Shown here: positions 22,070-64,000 of the stretch, piece after piece
Position numbering within the stretch: position 1 is the stretch's first letter
Layout: each line of letters opens with the position of its first letter
Source: Gibbula magus
Taxonomy: Eukaryota > Mollusca > Gastropoda > Trochida > Trochidae
Direction: 5' to 3'
DNA: 64,000 bases
Assembly: GCA_936450465.1 (NCBI GenBank)
Contig: OW388289.1
Span: forward strand, 65,842,420-65,906,419
Program-made: the position numbers and the translations under genes
The notes under the pieces: model-generated
What the model was told of the DNA's origin: nothing
The model's database searches: none
What the model saw: only the letters and a program-made list of their open reading frames with translations

Positions 22070-22700
22070 GTCCTGACATAAGGCTTATGTCATGGGCCGG
22101 CTTCGTCGTCCATCGTCCATAGGATGTACACTTGTCACATTTTCAACTTCTTCTCCAGAACAACTTTATCTCTAAAGTTGAAATTTTGTGAAGGTACCTT
22201 GCACCTAGGGGATCAAAATTTGTTCATTTGGTTCTCACCTCCAGCCCCTCAAATATGGGCGTGGCATGTGTTATTAGTGAAACCTTTCGATGCCACTTGA
22301 CATTGAAGCTGATTTTTAGCTCATCAGGCCTAAAAGGCCCGATGGGCTTATGGCATGGCATGGCGTCCGTCCGTCCGTCCGTCCGTCCGTCCGTCCGTCC
22401 GTCTGTGGCCGTCCATACGTCCGTCTGTTAACTTTTGCTTTTTCGACTTCTTCTCCAGAACCAATAACTCTAGAGAGCTGAAATTTTATATGCAGATTCT
22501 AAATTGTATATTTGGTGACCCCGTAACCCCGATTAAGGTCACAGGGGTCATGATCTAAAAACCTATTTTCATCTTCTTGCCCAGTATCAAAAGGTCTTCA
22601 ACAAGCTGAAAACAATATATTTTGTTTTTTGTTACTTTGGACAATACAAATCCTGATGAACTACAGAGCCCGCGGCTCTATTTTTTTTTAGAATAACCTC
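22070..22700 (+). repeat. GTCC-type interspersed repeat, plus orientation
   Basis: Two related segments each carry a form of TTCGACTTCTTCTCCAGAAC followed by GAAATTTT. The second starts at TAGCTCATCAGGCC, GATGGGCTTATGGCATGGCA and a (GTCC)n run at 22365-22402. The same family is inverted at 61650-62490 and partly at 39480-39650. Confidence 0.8.
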
Positions 22701-24290
22701 TTTGTTATATGGAGATTAAATTATGTTTATTTGGTCAAAAATGGGCGTAGCTGGGGGGTTCACCCTTCTTGGTCTCCCAAAGAACCATTAAATTTTTAAT
22801 TACTTTTTTTTTATTAATCTATTCCTTAGAGATAATGAGCAACACACTTCCTGATAAGCTTCAGAGCCAATGGCCCTTTTTTAACATTATTAATACTCTT
22901 TAAATGCATTCATGTTGCCATGTTGTCAGTATATTTAATATTCATTTTTATGAATTGTTCTTAGACACTTTTACACATTGACATTGTCGACGTAAGGCAC
23001 ATGGGACCACTTTAGCAACCTAAGTTGAAATGAAAGACTTCCATATCGACTGTTTTCGTTGACATTTAAGTCTTTAACTACCCATATCCTGATGAGCAAT
23101 GGATTGATCATCTTAAATCCGTATTTGTATGACTCAAATCATTCCATGAAATTCTAAACATCCATCCATTGTTATGAAACCCCTGAAGGTTACAATAGTG
23201 TTCGAAACGAGGCAATTCAGAAACAGTAAAGATTGCTATGGTTTTACACAAGTTGAGTTTTAAGTCCATATAATTTGGTTCTCCTTCCTTAACTAATGAA
23301 GCGACACACGTGCAACCATAATAAAGCAGCATTGAGTGACATCTAGATGTTCATTTTGAAAATGTGATTGCTTTCTACCCTTGTGACTCTTCGTAACAGA
23401 TCATACATAATTAAACTGAGCAGGTTTCATCAGCTTAAGTTTTTTTGTAATGAGAAAATCGCCGCCTTTCTCGAAAGTGCATTATAACGGAAACCTATGG
23501 ACGTCTTCAGTTAAACTACGTTGTTGAGAATCATACGTAGCACAATGTGATACTTAACATCTTCCTTACTCGGGTTCTGAAACCGTCTAGATGTAAAGGA
23601 TAACATCGCTTGTTTAAAATGAAAAAGAGACGCAACGTCTACGCGTATGCATTCATCAATTCTCTCACAGAGGTTGAACTTCGTTCAGCAGAATTGATGT
23701 TATGATATGTTTTAATACTACTGAAAAAAATATTGATTCCTTGCTAGCATTATTTAAAAAAATTCTCTTGGAAAATACCTATTTTTGATTGGATTAACAT
23801 ATGCATTGCGTTCAGAATTTTTATGCAAGACCCTAAATTAAGGATTAGAAGAAAATGATTTTCATTATTATTACTAATCTTGCACAACTTCTGTTTGACT
23901 GGATGCAGTGAGCATGCTTGCCGACCGAAAAAGCGGTTAGTGATTCTGGAACGTTTACTTGGTGCATGAAATCAACTGCACATGTTGGCGTAGAATAACC
24001 AGAAAGACAAGATTAAAGAAAATATGTTGGTTTACTTTATTGAACTTTTAGTAAATAATTTTATTACAAAGTTACTGTTCAAGTGACGATGACTGAAGCT
24101 CCGTTCAAGAGCCTGTCCAACAGCTCGGAACGTGTATCTTTTAGTCCGAGCTGGAAACATTTTGAGGTTTTTTTTTAATTTTGCCAATTAAATTGACCAA
24201 ACGCCACCTTTGGACGGACTGCTTGTCAAGCTTAGTTCATACAGTGGGTCAAGTGATGATAATTACCGTTTCAGTGATTAGTGAAGAGTT
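22701..24290. other. No recognised gene
   Basis: AT-rich intergenic sequence with short frames only. A GGGG tract and TTTTTTTTTA runs occur near 22680-22810. Nothing else is supported. Confidence 0.5.
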
Positions 24291-24295
24291 GCCGT

Positions 24296-25436
24296 TAAAT
24301 ATAACGATTAACAGGTACCGTTACAAGTGAGATTATGAAGGTACCGTTACAAGTGACGATTATGAAGGTACCGTTACAAGTGACGATTTTCAATGTACCG
24401 TTACAAGTGACGATTATGAAGGTACCGTCACGGGTGACGATTTCCAACGTACCGTTACATGTGACGATTATGAAGGTACCGTTACATGTGACGATTATGA
24501 AGGTACCGTTACAAGTGACGATTATGAAAGTACCGTTACAAGTGACAATTACCAAGGGACCGTTACAAGTGACGATTACCAAGGTACCGTTACGGTTGAC
24601 GATTTCCAAAGTACCGTTACGAGTGACGATTATGAAGGTACCGTCACGGGTGACGATTACCAAGGTACCGTTACGAGTGACGATTTCCAACATGCCGTTA
24701 CAAGTGACGATTATGAAGGTACCGTTACAAGTGACGATTATGAAGGTACCGTTACGGGTGACGATTTCCAACGTACCGTTATAAGTGACGACTTTGAAGG
24801 TACCGTTACAAGTGACGATTATGAAAGTACCGTTACAAGTGACAATTACCAAGGGACCGTTACAAGTGACGATTACCAAGGTACCGTTACGAGTGACGAT
24901 TTCCAACATGCCGTTACAAGTGACGATTATGAAGGTACCGTTACAAGTGACGATTATGAAGGTACCGTTACAAGTGACGATTATGAAAGTACCGTTACAA
25001 GTGACAATTACCAAGGGACCGTTACAAGTGACGATTACCAAGGTACCGTTACGGTTGACGATTTCCAAAGTACCGTTACGAGTGACGATTATGAAGGTAC
25101 CGTCACGGGTGACGATTACCAAGGTACCGTTACGAGTGACGATTTCCAACATGCCGTTACAAGTGACGATTATGAAGGTACCGTTACAAGTGACGATTAT
25201 GAAGGTACCGTTACGGTTGACGATTTCCAACGTACCGTTACAAGTGACGACTTTGAAGGTACCGTTACAAGTGACGATTATGAAAGTACCGTTACAAGTG
25301 ACAATTACCAAGGGACCGTTACAAGTGACGATTTCCAACGTACCGTTACGGGTGACGATTTCCAACGTACCGTTACAAGTCATGATTATACAGGTACCGT
25401 TACAAGTGATGATTTTCAAGGTACCGTTACAACTAC
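24296..25436. repeat. 27-bp minisatellite, about 42 copies, with a dyad in each unit
   Basis: The unit is a 27-mer built on GGTACCGTTACAAGTGACGA. It has three main endings (TTATGAA, TTACCAA, TTTCCAA) that alternate in recurring blocks. CGTTAC-AA-GTGACG is a near dyad, and the variant CGTCAC-GG-GTGACG has perfectly complementary arms. Both strands are open for long stretches (374 codons on minus at 24295-25419), as expected for a stop-free unit whose length is a multiple of three. Confidence 0.93.
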
Positions 25437-25529
25437 GTTCAGGTATACGTCATTTTTTATTTATCAAACAAACATCAACATCACAAATTCGTTGATGTAT
25501 TCATTTGTCAAGACACTCGCCGAAACATT

Positions 25530-25567
25530 TCAGTCAGTCAGTCAGCCAGTCAGTCAGTCAGTCAGCC
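25530..25567. repeat. (CAGT)n microsatellite
   Basis: About nine CAGT/CAGC tetramers lie in a row between the 27-bp array and the 3' end of the RGS9BP-like gene. Confidence 0.9.
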
Positions 25568-25851
25568 AATCATCCATTCACCCATATTCATTAGGTCATT
25601 ACTTTATTTGCCTTTAATAAAATATGTTCACTTCTTGCTCTCTCATTTCGCATTTCAAAGTGTCTAGTTTGCGTTACACGTATTACTTCTGGGTAATGAC
25701 ACTCTTTATAGTTTCCAAGGTAACGGCCATGTCCACGTTATGTGTAACTTCTAGACGATCCATATTAATCACACAGAATTATATAAAGACGAATGATTTA
25801 AACCAATAACAATATGTCCTTCATTGTCTCCAGTTTACCTTGGTGCACTTA

Positions 25852-25899
25852 TCTGCGCCTGCGCAGAACTGTCGTATTGATCAAATCTTTATGACGTCA
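25852..25899. promoter_or_regulatory. NRF1-like site plus full CRE palindrome (candidate)
   Basis: TGCGCCTGCGCA (about 25853-25864) fits the NRF1 consensus with one change, and TGACGTCA at 25892-25899 is a perfect CRE. A second NRF1-like TGCGCATGCG sits at 26460. Such clusters mark animal promoters, but no recognised gene starts nearby. The only frame after it (25928-26161) has no known domain. Confidence 0.3.
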
Positions 25900-26542
25900 T
25901 CACAATCGTACACAAACACACCAGCTATTGGTTAATCAAGTACAACGAACATACATTGTGAAGTGTAGTGCAGTGTACATTGACAATGGTAACTGTCATC
26001 TATTGCAATGTGTTACTTGTTTGCTGTTGCTAGTTTTGATGTTTGCTCTTATCTTGCTTGAACACATGGACACATTCTCATGTGTTCATATTCAGAGGAT
26101 GAAGAATAGGGTTTATAATCCGAAATTAGGTCCCAATGCCAGCTGCTCACATCCAATTTGAAGCTTTTCTTTGAGGGTATGGTATTTTCAAGATGTCGTA
26201 TAACGAATCAATTGTTATCAGCACAATCGCTATTGTTCGTTTGCTCCATCCTCAAACACGCTTGATCTTTGGACTAAACCGGGAAAGTTTTAACTTGTTG
26301 ATTTCCACACATGATCGAGGAGGGCGAGACACTAAGTTCCCTAGATGTGATATCTCGCTTTCGGGAGATACTCTCTCAGTACGGTTTAACCAGACTATCA
26401 CACCTTGACGCAGTTACTATCCCGATAGCACTGTTTATCCATATGGTGGGGGATATCAGTGCGCATGCGTGCATATTAAAACAAAAGAGCACTTTGTTAT
26501 TTTTTTCTAATAATAAATCACCATATGTGAGGTAGCACGGTG

Positions 26543-59324
<32,782 letters not shown>

Positions 59325-61640
59325 CCCAACTTTGACAGGAGGAAACACCGGCTGCACCAACTCATCTTTTCAAAGAGAAACAGCGCGTGCAGTGCGCGTG
59401 CTGAGGGACAGTTACTGTCAGCACCGATGCATGTTTCGTCCTCCGACCACTCCAGAGCAAAGGCTACGGTGTAATTTCTTAATAATAACTCCCATTTACT
59501 CGCCAATGCACTCTAGAAGATTGCAAACCACATCTGTGCACTGGTCTCAACCATTACAATAAATCACGTCTGCACGAGCTCAACAAGCAGACGTGAACAC
59601 TCGCAAACGTGAACTCGTAGTCGTGAATTCGCAGACGTTAAGTCAAACATGTTTTTCTGTTTGTGTCGTATACTGGTCAAACCAATCTGTGCTTCACTCA
59701 CCTGGCACAGGTGGAATCGTGCCTCTATGGGATCGATATACTGTTAGTATTGCAGAGAGTAACTTGTCACTATAGAAACGGGTAGGCCATTAACACTTAT
59801 AGTTAATCAGTCCTATGAAGAGAGTAATACGACGAAGGTTTTCAGAGGATGAATGGTTCTCCCGTTGTTCATCCGACTTCCGCTTGTAATTGAGTGCCGC
59901 TGTTGCGGTTTCGCTTGTTTTAGTTGTTTGTAAATCGATTTCACACATGACAGCGAATTAAGCTGTGCTGTGACGGTGCTGTATACAAATATAACCGCCT
60001 GAGTCTGCCCAACACGCACAGTTCATTAGTCTTCATTCAGGATGTGATGGTACAAGAGCTTTTAATTACAAAACAATTCATTATGGATGATGGCTTCTTA
60101 ATTATTGTCTGCAGAACGCTTCTGGTTTGAACTGTACATGTGACTATAATTAAGGTAAAGCCTATACAATAATGGGGGATTATACACTGATGATGTATAA
60201 AGATACACGTGGGCTTATATAGAGAATTGAATTACAAAAAGGCAGAGAGGGTGTCGTCGCAGTAAGTAAAATGGCTAACTGATAACCATTATCACTTGTA
60301 ACGAGTCTTCAGTTTCAGGACTTCCGTGTTCGCAGGAAGTGATGGTAAAGAAGCGTTAATATGTTAATATACAGCTAAAGAAACGCGAATTTTAATGCTT
60401 ATAGTTTCTGTTTGCATATCAGCACATGGTTTGTCATATCATTAGTAAATGTCAGAGAACAGGTTGAGCTATTGGTACTGTAGTTACAGATGGTTACCAT
60501 TGCAATGTCAAAGGATATCAGTTCGTGAAAATGCACGACACATGGTAACATGATCTGCAAGAGCCTGGTAAAATTCAAATTACTCGTGCTGCAATCCGAG
60601 ACTTCCTCTGTGAAAAGAACCCCAAATTGTGACTCCAGCCTCAATGTTTAAAAAAAAAACGTGAAAATTTGGCCGATTGCATGCAGAAAGAGAATGTAAT
60701 ACCTTGAAGTTTTACTAAAATGAGACCCATAGAACCATCCTGAATGAAATTCAAAATGACGCCATAACGTCAAATCAACATCAGCAAAGACAGGGGTTTT
60801 GCATCAAACAACTTCATGCGAGTGTTTGCACAAGTTCCAATTGCATTTAAAAGCACATTAGGCCCTTCATCATCTGAACAGGAATGTGGCTGTTTCCCAG
60901 AGAATGACTTTGGCACAAGATAATGCTCTGCAGAAGTTCTACACCAGTATTGACTTTTCGTTATGCCTGCATTTCGTTGAACACGTTATTAACATCATGT
61001 CAACAACATTTGAATGCTAAGATATTAATCATAAATTTGCTCAATACAGGGTTATCAGTAATTACGAAATTGTTACAGTGGACTCGCGTTTCTTTTGCTG
61101 TTAAGTATATGAGCATTCTCAAATAGCTTATTTGGTATCTGAATACTGAGTTTTAAAAAAGAATATTGACCAGCTATAGGCATCTAAATTCTGGAAACTA
61201 ATATGGCTATGAATTTATTACTATTGAACATATAAATAATGAATTTATTCACACATGGCTATTATATCATGTTACAAGAAGCGTTCATATGTTAATTGAA
61301 TGACAAGACAAAAAAAAAAAGTTACACAGGTAATTAAATTGACACTATAATGACTATATTAATTGTCACAAGGCAATTAGAAAATTAAAGATATTACCAT
61401 GTTTACAAAAACTTACAAAAAATAGAGCCATACAAAACTATGTAACCCACCATGATTTGTATTGTTTGACTTAGCGAAAACAGAAAGAAATTGTTCTCGG
61501 CTTGTTCTAGAGCTTTTCATACTGGAGGAGATGATACGTCATGACGCCTGTGACTCATATTTGTGTCATCAATTCTACAATTTAGACCTTTTTAAGTTTT
61601 CTAGACCTTTTGTTACCAGAGAAGAAAATGAAAATATGTT
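59325..61640. other. Upstream region of the RGS9BP-like gene
   Basis: This should contain the 5' UTR and promoter, but I see no clear TATA box or initiator. Between 59580 and 59640, related 'CAGACGTGAAC' and 'CAAACGTGAACTC' words repeat irregularly. No second gene is recognised. Confidence 0.4.
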
Positions 61641-61649
61641 TTAAGCTCG

Positions 61650-62490
61650 CGACCCCTGTGACCCTATTTATTATTATTTTGTATCTTGGAGAAGAAGAGG
61701 AAAACAGAATTTAGGTCATAGCCTGTGAGGCCCTTATTTGATGCCACAGGGTCACCAAATCTACAATTTAGAATCCCATTTGGCTAAAGAGTATGCACAC
61801 AATATTGCAGCCTTCTAAGTATATGTGTTCTGGATAAAAAGATGAAAATAGGTTTAATATTAGGTCATGGCCTGTGAGGCCTTTATTTACGGCGACAGGG
61901 TCACCAAATCAACAATTTAGAATCCCAATTGGCTAAAGAATCTGCACACAATATACAGTCTTCTAGGTATATTTGTTCCAGAGAAGAAGATGAACATATG
62001 GTTTTAGGTTGTGGCCTGTAAGGCCCTTATGTGGGGTCACAGGGTCACCAAATATACAGTTTAGAATCTCCATTGGCTAAAGACTTTGCAAACAATAGTA
62101 CAACCTTATATATGCCCTTTTCTTCTGAAGAAGGTAAAACAGGATTTTAGATCAATGCCTGTGAGACCAATCTACAATTTAGACTCTCCATTGGCTAAAG
62201 AGTCTGTACACACAATTTCAGCCTTCTATGTCTATTTGATAATAGGTTGTTAGGTTATGGCCTGTGAGGCCCTTATTTGGGGCCACACTGGAGCACCAAA
62301 TCGACAATGTAGAATTCCCATTGGCCAAGGAGTCTGTACACAACATTTCAGCTCCCTAGACCCAGTGGTTCTGGTGAAGAAGACGAACAAGCGAAGTTTA
62401 CAGACGGATGGACGGATGGACGGACGGACGCCGGACACCATGCCATGCCATAAGCCCATCGGGCCTTTCATATCTGATGAGCTAAAAATC
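61650..62490 (-). repeat. GTCC-type interspersed repeat with about five tandem units
   Basis: On the minus strand it begins TTTTTAGCTCATCAGATATG, with GATGGGCTTATGGCATGGCA and a CGTCC run. Five units of roughly 100-165 bp follow, marked by AAGGGCCTCACAGGCC-like strings near 61725, 61875, 62018, 62155 and 62262. Same family as 22070-22700. In both places the CATGCCATAAGCCCATCGGG block marks one end. Confidence 0.85.
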
Positions 62491-62499
62491 ACACTTGTT

Positions 62500-63870
62500 T
62501 CGTAAAAGTCGTATGACACACTTCCTCGAGTAATAATCTCTATTTATTGTCTACATTTCAAGTTCATACATAATATTAACACTTTTCACATGGATGCCCT
62601 TAATTTGAATTCAGTACTCACTGAACAAACCATTTGTATATAATGGATGATTAATTCAGTCAATATCATCCTAACATTCTCACAAATTCTGAAACGATGG
62701 GGCTGCGGTACCTTTGTTCATCTGTATAATTGGACTGAACACTGAACTGGTTCAAATTCCATACATAATGAACGTCTGATCTGTTGTCCATCCATTCACA
62801 TCATTAACCGGTTAATCACACATAAGTCTACACGTGGTGTCCGCTTCTCTTTATTGATAATGAACGATGCTATGTACAGCTGCATCCCAAAAGTTCGTTC
62901 ATCTACTTCTGAGTGCAAAGGTCATGTATTTTATGACGTCTTTGAGGCGTCTTGGAAAAACGGAAACGAGTCTGATAGTTTAATGTTTTCACTACAGATG
63001 TGACGATTGTATGTTCGATGAGGTAATCTAACTGTATACCTCACAGTTAAAATCACATTGTTCCATAACAGTTTTACATCTCGTTGTAGTCATTAGGGTC
63101 AAATCTCCAATAGTTATCACTGGCCAAACCTTAGTCATGCATTTTATTTAATATTCATTCAATGAGCTTATGAAGACACGTTTATCATTAAGTTAAAATA
63201 TTTTTAAAATGTTCAAAAATTTAAGGAAATGACCCCCTCTATATTTTTGCCAAAGTTTGAAATCTTGCCCAAATGATGACATTAGGTTTGAGACTGATAA
63301 CTGTACCCATGGACACATAATGACCCTTTGTCAGTTCGGGTGAAGTAAAGCAGTATGTAATGCCCAAGCGAAATATCCATCACATTTTATTTGCGCTCAG
63401 GGTGAAGAAACTTTCGGGATGCAGCTAAAATATAGTGTTGGGATTCGATTCTAATGGCGATAAATCACGGCGGCAGTAATAGGTAACAATCAATCAATGT
63501 TGAGATACGTCTTCCTCTGTCGGACTTTTCCATATCAGTTTCTATTAATCAAAAATGTATGTAGTGTAAAGATTAATTTGCTTTGCATAAAGAAATATAT
63601 AAACTAACTAAAGTCATTGACTCTGTAGCTCGCCAGTATTTGTATGGTTTATTATCTCAAAGGTTGATGACTAACATATCAAATGTTTTAAACCATTGTT
63701 CGTGTGGTCATCAGTATTGTTTGAACTGTTGTAAAATTGACAGTTAATCGCCAAAATTAGTCAAAACGTCCATTCTCTAGCTTGTCTTCCACTATAGAAG
63801 AGGTAACAAACGCGTGTTGGTGTTAGATTATGGCCTCGTCTGTCTGTTATTCAACATACCAACTTCCCTA
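62500..63870. other. No recognised gene
   Basis: AT-rich flank without repeats or coding signal that I can support. Confidence 0.5.
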
Positions 63871-63875
63871 TATTC

Positions 63876-64000
63876 AAGGGGTCCGTTCCATAACAGCGAG
63901 CGCTTATAATCGTTCATTGATTGCTCAAAGTAGCGCTCAAGTAGCGCTCATTCTCTCTTGAACGACACAGTGCAAATTCCTCGAAGTTTGCTCGCCTTGC
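63876..64000 (+). mobile_element. Interspersed hairpin element, copy 3, cut by the window end
   Basis: GGGTCCGTTCCATAACAGCG and GTAGCGCTCAAGTAGCGCTC match copies 1 and 2. The right half lies beyond the window. Confidence 0.85.

Noticed and set aside
24295..25419. Minus-strand frame of 374 codons
   Set aside because: It is a by-product of the 27-bp array. The opposite strand is also open, the peptide is a 9-residue repeat without domain features, and unit variants are not biased to synonymous change.

Overview
The window is animal nuclear DNA. It has split genes with GT-AG introns, non-LTR and Penelope-like retroelement remains, a Tc1 transposon, tRNA-derived SINEs and many tandem arrays. The SINE that ends in ...GTTAAACCCTAACTCACTCACTC, and the general repeat style, suggest a gastropod mollusc (abalone-like). 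That placement is inference from memory of such genomes, not a search result.

Two real host genes can be reconstructed exon by exon. (1) Plus strand, 3823-11018: a calcium- and integrin-binding protein (CIB family, EF-hand). Six exons with matching phases are visible; the N-terminal exon (about 17 residues) is not found. (2) Minus strand, 59324 down to 26543: an RGS9BP/RGS7BP-type membrane anchor of R7-family RGS proteins. It has six exons over about 33 kb, a 24-kb first intron, a C-terminal transmembrane helix, and one unresolved junction (exon 5 to 6). The two genes are convergent. About 15 kb separates them, mostly satellite DNA.

Layout. 0-3.1 kb: a foldback element with arms of about 460 bp around a decayed Penelope-like reverse transcriptase. 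3.2-3.7 kb: a small TIR element. 3.8-11 kb: CIB, whose introns hold a SINE, a foldback element, a minisatellite built from copies of the gene's own exon-4 splice acceptor, and two TIR elements. 12-13 kb: SINEs. 14.6-21.7 kb: a 7-kb satellite of an 18-bp unit with nested recent duplications. 22-22.7 kb: a GTCC-type interspersed repeat. 24.3-25.4 kb: a 27-bp array. 26.5-59.3 kb: the RGS9BP-like gene. Its introns carry an apparently intact Tc1 transposon, five minisatellites, a second 27-bp array, a 5'-truncated L1-like LINE with a 13-bp target-site duplication, a CR1/Jockey-like LINE with two in-frame stops, poly-G and poly-C runs, hairpins and microsatellites. 59.3-64 kb: upstream DNA with another GTCC-family repeat and a third copy of a 210-bp hairpin element.

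Most long open frames in the window come from arrays whose unit length is a multiple of three. They are not treated as genes. The most interesting signals are the splice-acceptor minisatellite in CIB, the in-frame 36-bp duplication in exon 1 of the RGS9BP-like gene, and the nested satellite structure.
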